Shown: positions 33,407 to 43,443 of the stretch, in pieces
How the letters are laid out: every line of letters begins with the position of its first letter
How positions within the stretch are numbered: position 1 is the stretch's first letter
DNA from: Anaerovibrio lipolyticus LB2005
GTDB lineage: Bacteria > Bacillota > Negativicutes > Selenomonadales > Selenomonadaceae
Direction: 5' to 3'
DNA length: 64,000 nt
Assembly: GCF_000621545.1 (NCBI RefSeq)
Contig: NZ_JHYA01000012.1
Location: forward strand, 1-64,000
Notes under the pieces: generated by a model
Told to the model about the DNA's origin: nothing
The model's input: the letters and a program-made list of their open reading frames with translations, nothing else
Databases searched by the model: none
Made by a program: the position numbers and the translations under genes

Positions 33407-34057
33407 TTATTCTTTACTGCAGATTCCCGCCAAAAGCAAGGTCAGCTTCATTTCAATGTTCTTCTCAAATGTCACTGGAATATGACTAAAGGCTGCCGCC
33501 TGAAACATGGAATGAAACATTTCCGCCATAATTTCCGGAGAAATATCATTTCTGAACTCCCCACTGGCCTGCCCGGCCTTCAGAAGATCAAGAAACTTTC
33601 CCATAAATTCCGGTGCCGGCATATCAATCTTGTGCCCACCCCGTGGATTTGACTGAGTCATGGCCCCGGTAAAAAGCAAAGGCAAAAGATATCTGTTCTC
33701 TCCCACCAGCCTTGCCGTAAGCATTACCATTTCCTTAAGAATTACCTTATAGCCAGGACTGGTCTTCATCAATCCATGGAGCTCCTCGGACATAGTACCT
33801 GCAAAGCGGTTCAGCAGACTAATGAGAATATCCTCCTTGGAATTAAAATAGTTATAAAAGGTTCCCAGTCCCATATCCGCCGCATTCATAATGTCTGCAA
33901 TGGAGGTAGCCTGAAAGCCCCTTTCACTGAATTGAATCACCGCTGCATTTAATATATCATTACGGGCCTTAATCTTTTTCTGCTCACGACGGCCCAGCTT
34001 TTCGCCACGATTTTCCTGCATCTCTGTATTATCTAACGACTCTGGATGTCCTGCCAT
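33407..34057 (-). CDS. TetR-family transcriptional regulator
   Basis: 216 aa. The N-terminal helix-turn-helix matches TetR: RNDILNAAVIQFSERGFQAT, SIADIMNAADMGLGTFYNYF and NSKEDIL. The C-terminal all-helical part should bind a ligand. It is first in line with nirJ1-nirJ2 and likely controls them and itself through the palindrome at 34073-34091. AAGGAGG lies 7 bp before the ATG. Confidence 0.92.
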   Translation of the reverse strand: MAGHPESLDNTEMQENRGEKLGRREQKKIKARNDILNAAVIQFSERGFQATSIADIMNAADMGLGTFYNYFNSKEDILISLLNRFAGTMSEELHGLMKTSPGYKVILKEMVMLTARLVGENRYLLPLLFTGAMTQSNPRGGHKIDMPAPEFMGKFLDLLKAGQASGEFRNDISPEIMAEMFHSMFQAAAFSHIPVTFEKNIEMKLTLLLAGICSKE

Positions 34058-34072
34058 TACATTACCTCCTTA

Positions 34073-34091
34073 GATTCACAATTAATGAATC
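34073..34091. promoter_or_regulatory. Probable TetR operator
   Basis: Inverted repeat GATTCA/TGAATC with a 7-bp spacer lies 16 bp upstream of the TetR start codon. A second GTGAAT half-site is adjacent (34096-34101). The position suggests autoregulation. Confidence 0.55.
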
Positions 34092-34137
34092 CAATTCACT
34101 TTTTAACAGCTTTCTAAGTATAAGACAAAACAGCACA

Positions 34138-34167
34138 AAATAAAGGCGCAAAGCTAATGCTCTGCGC
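34138..34167 (-). terminator. Terminator of the second tRNA-Arg
   Basis: Stem GCGCAAAGC/GCTCTGCGC (34146-34167, one mismatch, 4-nt loop) followed on the minus strand by CTTTATTTTG, 12 bp after the tRNA. Confidence 0.8.
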
Positions 34168-34178
34168 TTAATATGCAA

Positions 34179-34256
34179 TGGTGACCCAGGAGGGACTCGA
34201 ACCCCCGACCCCTTGATTCGTAGTCAAGTACTCTAATCCAGCTGAGCTACTGAGTC
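34179..34256 (-). tRNA. tRNA-Arg (ACG), second identical copy
   Basis: Identical over all 78 nt to the tRNA-Arg at 567-644. It stands alone between a hypothetical gene and the TetR gene with its own promoter and terminator. Confidence 0.95.
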
Positions 34257-34285
34257 ATGGTCGGTCTTAAATAACCAACACGAGT

Positions 34286-34314
34286 ATATTACCTCAATAT
34301 ATGATATTTGTCAA
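34286..34314 (-). promoter_or_regulatory. Promoter of the second tRNA-Arg
   Basis: Minus strand: TTGACA (34309-34314), 17-bp spacer, TAATAT (34286-34291), 30 bp upstream of the tRNA. Confidence 0.82.
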
Positions 34315-34331
34315 ATATTTTTTTGAGTTTT

Positions 34332-34691
34332 TTAAATCTCAGCTTTCTTCTCACCATCAGAAACCAAGGCTCCACTGAGCTTTACAAACTCCGAATCCGC
34401 ATCGGTACAGGTGAAAATACGCTGATGATCCTTTTGAATGATCTGATTTTCCTCAGCTATACTGATGTCCAGCTGAAGGCGGTTGTTTCTATCCTTACGG
34501 AAGGAATATTCGCCACGGGTACTGAGCCATTCATTAATCATTTCCAGATTCATAAAGGAAGCCTGCTTGTTGTACTCCTTGTATTCATCTGTAGCAGCAG
34601 CCGCTGCCTGTTTCATGTCCGAAAAACTGCCTATCAAAAAGAATTCTGTACTCTTTTCGGTGGTCAGCAGCTTAGTTACAATATAAGCCAT
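34332..34691 (-). CDS. Small hypothetical protein (119 aa)
   Basis: No signal peptide or membrane span. Mixed alpha/beta composition, with an Ala-rich helix near residue 30 and a charged C-terminus. GAGG lies 8 bp before the ATG. It lies 11 bp after the YqeB-like gene and so probably ends that operon. Family not recognised. Confidence 0.72.
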   Translation of the reverse strand: MAYIVTKLLTTEKSTEFFLIGSFSDMKQAAAAATDEYKEYNKQASFMNLEMINEWLSTRGEYSFRKDRNNRLQLDISIAEENQIIQKDHQRIFTCTDADSEFVKLSGALVSDGEKKAEI

Positions 34692-34702
34692 TTTATCATC
34701 CT

Positions 34703-35548
34703 CTATTTATTCTTCCATGGTAACAACCGTGACTTCTTCACATGAGTATGCTCCCATCCCACTATTACCTCCAGAACTGACCCTGATACGCAACGGGTCT
34801 TGGCTGAAATACTCATACAGTTGGCTGGCTTGGTGCTGGGATCAATCTCCGCAATCTTAAGCCCAGTACGCACGGGGCAATTATCGTGAAGCATACCTCT
34901 GAGTACACCGGCAATAGGGGTTCTTATCTCCAATACATGACCACCATCCACATGAAGGCGGCCAATAAGCTCATCCTTGTCGATAATATAAGCTGTAGGA
35001 TGGCCTGCCTCCAGATAACCGTCGCATGGAGAATTAATAGAGTGGGATGCCCTCATAATAGCCCTGGCCTCAGCTATATCCTTCTCCGGCAGTGCAATAC
35101 CATCGTGAAGAATACGCCCCAGATTGTGTCCTCTGGCAGTTTCAATAACACAGGTCACATCCTGACCTGCCACAAATCCAGGACCAATACCAATAGTCAA
35201 CGAGGCCATATCCTTATTGGTGCCAAGATTGCGCTTAGCATAAATAGCATCTACCAGTACCTTTGGCTTAAACACCTTCAGGGATTCCAACCCCGGGTCC
35301 ACCATGATAACCAGCTTGCCTTCTTTAAGCATTTTGCTGGCCTCCTTGGCGTCGTCAGCTTTATAACAGGTAACCCTTTCCACGGTGGTCTCACCGTCAT
35401 AAATAGCCTCAGAAAATACAATATTTCTACGAATGGCCGAAGGATACTGCTGCTCCAGCATCAGCACCTTATAGCCACAGTTATACAGCCGATGGGCAAT
35501 GCCTGTGGCCAGCTCACCGCCGCCCCTGATCATAATAAGTTGTTTCAT
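34703..35548 (-). CDS. yqeB: YqeB/EF2563-family protein of selenium-dependent molybdenum hydroxylases
   Basis: 281 aa. It opens with MKQLIMIRGGGELATGIAHR, a Rossmann-like signature of the EF2563 family, which co-occurs with selenium-dependent molybdenum hydroxylase maturation genes. The conserved middle (NLGTNKDMASLTIGIGPGF, AGQDVTCVIETARGHNLG) is present. No selD, xdh or mocA-type gene is in the window, so it is either an orphan member or the partners are elsewhere. It starts 3 bp after the radical SAM gene's stop. Confidence 0.82.
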   Translation of the reverse strand: MKQLIMIRGGGELATGIAHRLYNCGYKVLMLEQQYPSAIRRNIVFSEAIYDGETTVERVTCYKADDAKEASKMLKEGKLVIMVDPGLESLKVFKPKVLVDAIYAKRNLGTNKDMASLTIGIGPGFVAGQDVTCVIETARGHNLGRILHDGIALPEKDIAEARAIMRASHSINSPCDGYLEAGHPTAYIIDKDELIGRLHVDGGHVLEIRTPIAGVLRGMLHDNCPVRTGLKIAEIDPSTKPANCMSISAKTRCVSGSVLEVIVGWEHTHVKKSRLLPWKNK

Positions 35549-35551
35549 TTC

Positions 35552-36214
35552 TTAGCTGTCCTCATATATACGAACCCGAAGCTTCAGCCCCCGGTCATCA
35601 CAAATCTTCTGGCAAAGATCAATTTCCTGCTGATTTTCCACCTTTTCCACCACGGTCATTACCACATTTGGCACATATTCCTTGCAGTCCACAGCAAATT
35701 TCAGCATGGCATCAAAGGACTCAATACCATACTTGGCACGGGTCAGCTCCAAGTAACGTTCCTTGTTGGAAGCATTCAGGCTGATAGAAACCGTATCCAA
35801 AATTCCCCCGGCAAAATCACCAGCTGTGCTGCGCCCATACATCAAATCAGAAAGGCCGTTGGTATTAAGACGGGTTTTCACTTCAGGATGTGTGTCCTTA
35901 ACATACTTTAAAAGCTCCACCACTGCATCAAGTCGGCAGGTGGGCTCACCAAAGCCGCAGAAAACAATTTCCGATACCATATCCCAAGGTAACTCATCTA
36001 GAAGCGACTTAACCTCAGGGACAGAAGGCTCTTCCTTTAGCCAAAGAGAGCTCTGCTCTGCCATTTCCTTCATATTCCGCAGACAAAAGGTACAGGCACA
36101 ATTACATTTATTTGTGAGATTTACATATATTCCCCGCGTGCCCTCTGGCTGTTCCTTTAAACTGTCGGCCACTTGCAAATATCTGCCGCCGGCATGAGTT
36201 GCATAAACTATCAT
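35552..36214 (-). CDS. TatD-linked radical SAM protein
   Basis: 220 aa, a short radical SAM enzyme of the type often found linked to tatD. The cluster motif CNCACTFC (Cx3Cx2C plus an extra Cys) follows YVNLTNK, and FCGFGEPTCR replaces the usual GGEP. The size covers only the core barrel, with no SPASM extension. Substrate unknown. It sits between pdxK and yqeB with short gaps (22 and 3 bp). GGGGT precedes the ATG. Confidence 0.82.
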   Translation of the reverse strand: MIVYATHAGGRYLQVADSLKEQPEGTRGIYVNLTNKCNCACTFCLRNMKEMAEQSSLWLKEEPSVPEVKSLLDELPWDMVSEIVFCGFGEPTCRLDAVVELLKYVKDTHPEVKTRLNTNGLSDLMYGRSTAGDFAGGILDTVSISLNASNKERYLELTRAKYGIESFDAMLKFAVDCKEYVPNVVMTVVEKVENQQEIDLCQKICDDRGLKLRVRIYEDS

Positions 36215-36236
36215 ACTGCCACCCCGTATATCACAC

Positions 36237-37064
36237 TTATTTTAGCTCAGTCAAAAATTCTTCAAAAGCCAATCCATAATTCCATGGCAAATCCAGCTCA
36301 CATGTGTATTCCAGAACCTTATTAATAAAATCAGCAGCCTTTATTACCGCTTCCTCCAAAGATTCCCCGTTCACAAGACTTCCCGCCACAATAGCAGCAA
36401 AGGCATCGCCGGTGCCGGAGCGGTCATCCCCCACCTTGTCCTTCTTTATAATTCCCTGAACACCATCCTTTTCAAAAAGATAGTTCTTTATGTGGGTATC
36501 ATCACTAAGTCCTGTGATTACCACCTGCTTAGGACCACGTTCAGAAAGAGCCTTAGCCATTTTGGCCAGTTCGTCCTCACTAATTCTGCCGTTTTCCGGA
36601 TATTCCACATCCAACAGCTGGCAAGCCTCTGTGAGATTAGGGGTTACCAAATCGGCCCATTTTAAAAGCCGGCGCATTTCCCGGCACATCTCAGGAGTAT
36701 ATGATGAATAAAGCCGTCCATAGTCCCCCATTACCGGATCCACCATAACCCGGGTATTATCTCCCTTGAAACGATGGATAAAATCCTCCACCAGATTAAT
36801 CTGATCCAGACTTCCCAAAAAGCCAGTGCAGATACCATCAAATTCAATTTTATGCTGGGCCCAGCTGTCCATATAGGGAGTCATGCGCTGGGTATAATCA
36901 TCAATAAAGGGATTTTCGAAGCCAGTATGTACAGATAATATAGCCGTGGGTAACGGACAGGCCTGAATCTTCATGGCGGAAATCAGTGGCAGCTCCACGG
37001 TAACGGAACATCTGCCAAAGCCCGTAATATCATTAACCAACGCAATACGCTTCTGCCTTTTCAT
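36237..37064 (-). CDS. pdxY: Pyridoxamine/pyridoxal kinase
   Basis: 275 aa ribokinase-fold enzyme of B6 salvage that phosphorylates pyridoxal or pyridoxamine with ATP. Signatures: NDITGFGRCSVTVELPLIS at the start, LPTAILSVHTGFE, VDPVMGDYGRLY and the ATP/anion-hole RSGTGDAFAA (~205-215). A start at 37064 with AGAAGG 10 bp upstream is preferred to an ATG seven codons earlier. The symbol pdxY versus pdxK is uncertain. Confidence 0.88.
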   Translation of the reverse strand: MKRQKRIALVNDITGFGRCSVTVELPLISAMKIQACPLPTAILSVHTGFENPFIDDYTQRMTPYMDSWAQHKIEFDGICTGFLGSLDQINLVEDFIHRFKGDNTRVMVDPVMGDYGRLYSSYTPEMCREMRRLLKWADLVTPNLTEACQLLDVEYPENGRISEDELAKMAKALSERGPKQVVITGLSDDTHIKNYLFEKDGVQGIIKKDKVGDDRSGTGDAFAAIVAGSLVNGESLEEAVIKAADFINKVLEYTCELDLPWNYGLAFEEFLTELK

Positions 37065-37099
37065 GCAACATCTACCTTCTATCATCTGTCATACAAAAA

Positions 37100-38314
37100 T
37101 TATTTCACTCGTCTGAGATGCGGCCCAGTTCGTCTTATCAGCTTAGGCTCCCTTCTCAGGGCCTCCCGAATAAGCTCCTTTTCCTTTATCATGGTTGTCT
37201 GTCTGCTGATGTTAACCAGAATTCCTATGGCAAAAAGGGACATAACCAAAGATGTACCACCATAACTGATAAATGGCAATGGTACACCAACAACCGGAAT
37301 CATGCCACTAACCATAATGAGATTGGCCACAGCCTGCCCTCCAATAAGGAGCAATACCCCTACAGCCAGCATCTGACCATACATATCCTGGGCCTGCATG
37401 GCAATAGCTGCCGCATAACGACAAAACAGCATATATACTATCAAAATAGCCAAAACCACAAAAAAGCCCATTTCCTGGCTAAACACCGCAAAGGCAAAGT
37501 CCGTATGGGCCTCCGGCAAATAATCATATTTACTGAGCCCCTGACCAATGCCCATACCAAAAAGACCTCCGGAACCAATGGACATCAGAGACCTTACCGT
37601 CTGATAACCCTGATCCTGGGCATAGGGCCATGGATCATAGGTAACCATTAGACGCTCCAAGCGGTATGGCTGCATGTAAATCATAAAGCCCACCAATATC
37701 AGTCCACCCAAAAGCAACCATTTTAGCTTGCTGAAATGCAGGCCCCCCACCACAAGCATCAATATAGGGATACCCATAACAATACAGGCAGTACCCATAT
37801 CCGGCTCAACATAAACCAGCAGGGCCATGGCCCCCACCACCCCCAGCTGACGATTGAAGAGATTGACCTCCTTGCCCTGTCCATTTCTAAAGGAAATATA
37901 ATAGCCAGCCAGCATAATACTTACCAGCTTGGCAAATTCCGCAGGCTGGAAGGAAAAGCCCGGAAGGGGAATCCAGCGGCGGGCACCATTAACAGGAGCC
38001 GTAAAGAGCAGCACCACTAAAAGGCAAGCCATCAATACAACAGTTACTGGCATTATCAAAGAACGCCATTTGTGGTAATCCACCCTGGCTCCCACATAGC
38101 ATAAAATCAGCCCCAAAATCATGCTGACAGCATGCCTTAGCAAAAATGCATAAGGACTCCCATAGTCCCTTTCAGCCATAACAAAGGTTGAACTGAACAC
38201 ATTAAAAAGTCCTGCAATAAGCAATATTATCACCAGAGTCATAATGGCTTCATGGTTGTTTTTCCATAATTTGACGCCCTGTCTGCGCGGTGTCAGTGGC
38301 TCTACTTTACTCAA
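37100..38314 (-). CDS. ftsW: SEDS-family peptidoglycan polymerase (FtsW/RodA/SpoVE)
   Basis: 404 aa with about ten transmembrane segments. Hallmarks: PGFSFQPAEFAKL, EPDMGTA, YDYLPEAHTDFAFAVFSQE and PFISYGGTS. SEDS proteins polymerise glycan strands from lipid II with a partner class B PBP. It could be FtsW or RodA; the ordinary size and missing mre context do not decide. It starts with TTG overlapping the trmB stop by 4 bases, so it is coupled to trmB. Confidence 0.9.
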   Translation of the reverse strand: MSKVEPLTPRRQGVKLWKNNHEAIMTLVIILLIAGLFNVFSSTFVMAERDYGSPYAFLLRHAVSMILGLILCYVGARVDYHKWRSLIMPVTVVLMACLLVVLLFTAPVNGARRWIPLPGFSFQPAEFAKLVSIMLAGYYISFRNGQGKEVNLFNRQLGVVGAMALLVYVEPDMGTACIVMGIPILMLVVGGLHFSKLKWLLLGGLILVGFMIYMQPYRLERLMVTYDPWPYAQDQGYQTVRSLMSIGSGGLFGMGIGQGLSKYDYLPEAHTDFAFAVFSQEMGFFVVLAILIVYMLFCRYAAAIAMQAQDMYGQMLAVGVLLLIGGQAVANLIMVSGMIPVVGVPLPFISYGGTSLVMSLFAIGILVNISRQTTMIKEKELIREALRREPKLIRRTGPHLRRVK

Positions 38315-38961
38315 AGGAAGGTTACCTCACAACGATTAATTTTTTCACCAAATCCACTAAATTTACGCTCATACTCAGTCATAATATTATCCGGTCTATT
38401 TTCCGCATGAAGGTCAAAGGACACATCATCCACCTGAAGGCCGGCCTCCTCAAACTGCTCCAGTGAGAAATCAAAGAGGGGGCGATTATCTGTCTTAAAC
38501 ACCAGCTTGCCCGGGTGCTTAAGCAGCTTGGAATAGCGCTTCAAAAAGCCCACATGGGTAAGGCGGCGCTTGGCATGTCTTGCCTTTGGCCACGGATCAC
38601 AGAAATTGATGTAGAACTGATCTACCTCGCCTTCAGAAAAAATCGTCTCAATATTATTAATATCAAATACCAGGAGCTTCACATTGGTAATACCCAGCTC
38701 CCGAATTTTTTTTGCAGCCATGTAAAGCACATCCTGCTGTGCCTCAATGCCAATGAAATTTATATCAGGATGACGGAGAGCCATCTGACTTATAAAGTCT
38801 CCCTTGCCGGTACCCAGCTCCACATGAAGGGGAGCCTGACGGTCAAACACCTGAGCCCACTTACCCTTCTGTTCCTCAGAGGCTGGATTATCCTTAGGGA
38901 ACACAAAATCATCAAAATCATGAATAGCCTGGTCAACCCAAGGCTTTCTACGTAAACGCAA
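38311..38961 (-). CDS. trmB: tRNA (guanine-46-N7)-methyltransferase
   Basis: 216 aa SAM-dependent enzyme that makes m7G46 in tRNA variable loops. Motifs: LGTGKGDFI, IGIEAQQDVL and NFCDPWPKARHAKRRLTH, the family's signature. Its last bases overlap the SEDS start. Confidence 0.96.
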   Translation of the reverse strand: MRLRRKPWVDQAIHDFDDFVFPKDNPASEEQKGKWAQVFDRQAPLHVELGTGKGDFISQMALRHPDINFIGIEAQQDVLYMAAKKIRELGITNVKLLVFDINNIETIFSEGEVDQFYINFCDPWPKARHAKRRLTHVGFLKRYSKLLKHPGKLVFKTDNRPLFDFSLEQFEEAGLQVDDVSFDLHAENRPDNIMTEYERKFSGFGEKINRCEVTFL

Positions 38962-38982
38962 ACTTATCGCTCCTATTCAAAA

Positions 38983-40899
38983 TTACTTTTTCTCAAAGCC
39001 ATACTTTTTTAGATAGCGGTACAGGGTAACACGGCTTACGTGAAGGAGATTTGCCATACGGGATACATTGCCCCCCGCGGCCTTCCACGCCTTTACGAAA
39101 ATATCCTTGTCTTCCTTCCACTTGTTATCAGGCTTCACATCACCCATAAGGTTAATGTCCTCAGGTCTGATAACACCATCTGTGGTCTTGAAGAAGGCCA
39201 CCTCCAGCACCCCCTGAAGCTGCTTGATATTCCCCGGCCAATCATAATTGGTAAGGATATTCACAGTTTCCTCCGCAATGGTCTTTTGCGGCATCTGATG
39301 CTGACTGGCCAGCTCATTTACAATATGAACTGCCAAATCCCGTATATCCTCCCGACGGTTTCTCAGGGACGGTATACGAATCACACTTCTCGAAATGATA
39401 TCATATAATTCTCTTGCAAACAAGCCTCTTTCAGTAAGACGCTTCAAATCGCTGTCACATGCCCCCACAATGCGCACATCGATAGAACGGTCCACATCCT
39501 CACCTACACGGTTGGACTGAGAGGTATTGAGGGCTGCTGCCAGCTCTATGGCAATATTTTTAGGCATTTTCTCTATTTCATCAATAAAGAGAGTACCACC
39601 GGAAGCCAGCTCCAATTTACCAGGATGGCTGATTTCCGAATTAAGGGCTACACCAAAGAGCTCCTGTTCCAGAATTTCCGGAGTTGTATCACCACAATGA
39701 ATGGTAATGAGTGGTCCTGCTGCCCGAGGGCTGGCCTGATGAATACCATGGGCCATACGCTGCTTTCCTGTTCCCGCTTCACCCTGAATCAACATGTGAT
39801 GCTTATTTCTGGCGATGCGCAAAGCCTTATCCTTAATGGAACTAAAGTTGGTACCAGCACTTACCAAGGAATTCAGACTGTATTTTGCTGTAAAGCCTGC
39901 CGCATGAGCCACCAAGGTACGCAAATCCTCAATAGGCATGGACACTGCTACTACACTGTGAACAGTTTCATCTCCATTGTAATCCAAAGGCACTACGGTG
40001 GTAATATCCTCATAGGTCTTGGCCTGGGTAATCCAAGTAACCTCTTTATTGTAGGAAGGCACACCTTTAAATCCGCGATATATAGGGGTATGACGGTAAT
40101 TCATTATAACCTCGTTAAGGTTTGTCTTCACCTCATTATTATCCTGAGGCTGGGCGCCAATACCCATAAGACGGCTCATCCCCAGCTTATTGGCATAGGC
40201 CACCTCATCTCCCGCCATAACATGATATACCGCGAAAGGAGTTGCATCCAATATAGCCTCCTGGGCCTTGATGCGGGTAAACTGATGGAGATAAACCTCC
40301 AAGGATTCCTTAATAGTGAGAAGCATGGCAATAATAGCATCCTGAGGCATATCAGTCTGTTCCACCGCCACCAAAGAAATAATATACTGCAGCTCATTAT
40401 CCACAATGATAGGTGCTGAGCAGGCATCGCTTTGCTGGCATTCTGCTGCCCACATCTCAGGGCCAAAGAGCCAGAATGGTGCCCTGTGCTCGTAAGCAAT
40501 ACTAATGGAGGAAGTGCCAACCTCTTCAATGCCAACCCGTACCCCCTCAATTTCACCTGGGGTCATCTGATAAAATGGCATTGAATAGCTCTTTAAAACG
40601 GTGCAGTTTGCATCCAGTATAAGCAGACTGATATTGTATTTCTGGAAGAATTCCCGAACATTGCCACTGATATCCTCCAAATACTTTATAGCGGGGCCAT
40701 GGAGCTTTTGAGCCTCCTTCAGCTCAGCCTCAGAAAGGCGCTTGGCTGTGGACATTTTATCCGCTGGCACCTTTAGGGCAGCACTTTTTTCCCAGGACTT
40801 GGCCACCCAAGGATGTACATTAGGATCTATTTCTCCTGTTTCGATAAATCTATGGTAATATGCTTCCAGCTTTTCACGACTGCGACGTTCTCTAATCAT
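38983..40899 (-). CDS. DhaR-like AAA+ enhancer-binding-type regulator lacking GAFTGA
   Basis: 638 aa. An N-terminal GAF-type sensor (~60-210), a PAS-like region (~220-330) and an AAA+ domain (~340-570) with Walker A GEAGTGKQ and Walker B GGTLFIDEIEKMP. A C-terminal Fis-type helix-turn-helix (NVSRMANLLHVSRVTLYRYL) follows. The GAFTGA loop that contacts sigma-54 is absent: ELFG is followed by VALNSEISHPGKLELA. As in E. coli DhaR, it probably works with housekeeping sigma. The start at 40899 has GGAGAG 10 bp upstream. Target unknown. Confidence 0.88.
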   Translation of the reverse strand: MIRERRSREKLEAYYHRFIETGEIDPNVHPWVAKSWEKSAALKVPADKMSTAKRLSEAELKEAQKLHGPAIKYLEDISGNVREFFQKYNISLLILDANCTVLKSYSMPFYQMTPGEIEGVRVGIEEVGTSSISIAYEHRAPFWLFGPEMWAAECQQSDACSAPIIVDNELQYIISLVAVEQTDMPQDAIIAMLLTIKESLEVYLHQFTRIKAQEAILDATPFAVYHVMAGDEVAYANKLGMSRLMGIGAQPQDNNEVKTNLNEVIMNYRHTPIYRGFKGVPSYNKEVTWITQAKTYEDITTVVPLDYNGDETVHSVVAVSMPIEDLRTLVAHAAGFTAKYSLNSLVSAGTNFSSIKDKALRIARNKHHMLIQGEAGTGKQRMAHGIHQASPRAAGPLITIHCGDTTPEILEQELFGVALNSEISHPGKLELASGGTLFIDEIEKMPKNIAIELAAALNTSQSNRVGEDVDRSIDVRIVGACDSDLKRLTERGLFARELYDIISRSVIRIPSLRNRREDIRDLAVHIVNELASQHQMPQKTIAEETVNILTNYDWPGNIKQLQGVLEVAFFKTTDGVIRPEDINLMGDVKPDNKWKEDKDIFVKAWKAAGGNVSRMANLLHVSRVTLYRYLKKYGFEKK

Positions 40900-40975
40900 A
40901 AAACTTTCACTCTCCAATCTATTATAGTAAGTTAGTTTAAAAGTAAAACGATTCTAAAACTATACATATACACCT

Positions 40976-41004
40976 ATTTTAACATTAGTGATTTTTCTCT
41001 GCAA
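40976..41004 (-). promoter_or_regulatory. Possible promoter of the DhaR-like regulator
   Basis: Minus strand: TTGCAG (40999-41004), 17-bp spacer, TAAAAT (40976-40981), ~77 bp before the start codon. The -35 is weak. Confidence 0.4.
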
Positions 41005-41094
41005 ATTTTCCGACCTAAAAGTTACAATTAAACCTCAATTCTGTCCTATATATTGTAATATTTTGTCTGGCGACTTTTTTCAAGTTGTTAATTA

Positions 41095-41103
41095 TGATAT
41101 AAT
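41095..41103 (+). promoter_or_regulatory. Extended -10 promoter of the small membrane protein gene
   Basis: TGATATAAT (extended -10 TGn followed by TATAAT at 41098-41103), 54 bp before the start codon; the -35 region is only a T-run. Confidence 0.6.
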
Positions 41104-41157
41104 CTCATTGTCTGTACGATAATGTATTAGAATAAAAAGGAGAATGGTGGTTTATAG

Positions 41158-41496
41158 ATGTCTACTCAATATAAGAAAATTCAGAAGAATTTATCCCCAG
41201 CTGCTGATGCAGCAAACAGCAAGTCCAATATGAAGCCAAAGGCTTCCAGGGATTTACTTCTTCTCATCATGATTGCCCTTACCATGTTCGTTATGGCCTT
41301 GGGCTGGCAGACCCTTGATCAGATCGGCGTGGCTATGTACACCTGCCTTATGATTGGTATGGTTGTTGTTTACATTAACCGTCACGGCAACTTCACCGAC
41401 AAAGTTCACAGAATTCTGGTAGGCGTAAGCATGGGTACACTTTTTGCTTCCGTTGGCCTCTTAGGCCTCAGCGTATACATGCAGTATTTTGCATAA
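41158..41496 (+). CDS. Small membrane protein (112 aa)
   Basis: A polar Lys/Asn/Ser-rich N-terminus (~1-32) precedes three hydrophobic helices (~33-50, 55-73, 87-110). It is plus-strand, convergent with the ATP synthase operon. AAGGAG lies within 16 bp upstream, a rather long spacing, and GGTGG is nearer. Family not recognised; not part of the ATP synthase. It ends before a TTCG-loop terminator. Confidence 0.72.
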   Translation: MSTQYKKIQKNLSPAADAANSKSNMKPKASRDLLLLIMIALTMFVMALGWQTLDQIGVAMYTCLMIGMVVVYINRHGNFTDKVHRILVGVSMGTLFASVGLLGLSVYMQYFA

Positions 41497-41507
41497 TAAC
41501 GTCAATT

Positions 41508-41538
41508 CAAAACGGCTTTCTTCGGAGAGCCGTTTTTT
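41508..41538 (+). terminator. Terminator of the small membrane protein gene
   Basis: Stem AAAACGGCTTTC/GAGAGCCGTTTT (one G-T) with a TTCG tetraloop and T-run. Confidence 0.9.
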
Positions 41539-41545
41539 TATACGT

Positions 41546-41578
41546 AAAAAAGACTGGTCCGAAAACCAGTCTTTTTTT
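41546..41578 (-). terminator. Terminator of the ATP synthase operon
   Basis: Perfect 13-bp stem AAAAAAGACTGGT/ACCAGTCTTTTTT, T-rich on both strands, 9 bp after the atpC stop. Confidence 0.92.
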
Positions 41579-41586
41579 CATTTTTA

Positions 41587-42015
41587 TTAAATTTCGCCTT
41601 TGGTTCCCAGAGCCTTAAGACGAGCCAACGCACGCTGCAGTGAAGCCTCAGCACGAAGGAGATTGATATCCTCCCGAGCTGCGCCACCGGCCTTATAAGC
41701 CTCAATACGCTGCTTGGCACGTTCCATGGACTTACGGGCACGATCTGCATCAATGTCCTCAGGAAGCTCTGCCACGGACGCCAGCACAGAAATCTTTTCT
41801 GGCTGAACCTCCATAAAGCCACCGCCTACCGCCACCAGCTTCTCGGTGCCTTCCATTTTCACCCGCATGGCATGAGGCACAAGGCCTGTTACCAACGGAG
41901 CATGATGAGGCAGAATACCAAGCTCACCATCAGTGGAACGGACAATCAGCATATCAATATCAGCAGAATAAACGACCTTATCCGGAGATACAATCTCTAG
42001 CTTTATTGTAGCCAT
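41587..42015 (-). CDS. atpC: ATP synthase F1 subunit epsilon
   Basis: 142 aa. N-terminal beta-sandwich (LEIVSPDKVVYSADIDMLIV, GELGILPHHAPLVTGL) and a C-terminal helical hairpin (DADRARKSMERAKQRIEAY) that can inhibit ATP hydrolysis. Last gene of the atp operon, 3 bp after atpD. Confidence 0.97.
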   Translation of the reverse strand: MATIKLEIVSPDKVVYSADIDMLIVRSTDGELGILPHHAPLVTGLVPHAMRVKMEGTEKLVAVGGGFMEVQPEKISVLASVAELPEDIDADRARKSMERAKQRIEAYKAGGAAREDINLLRAEASLQRALARLKALGTKGEI

Positions 42016-42018
42016 GGA

Positions 42019-43443
<1,425 letters not shown>

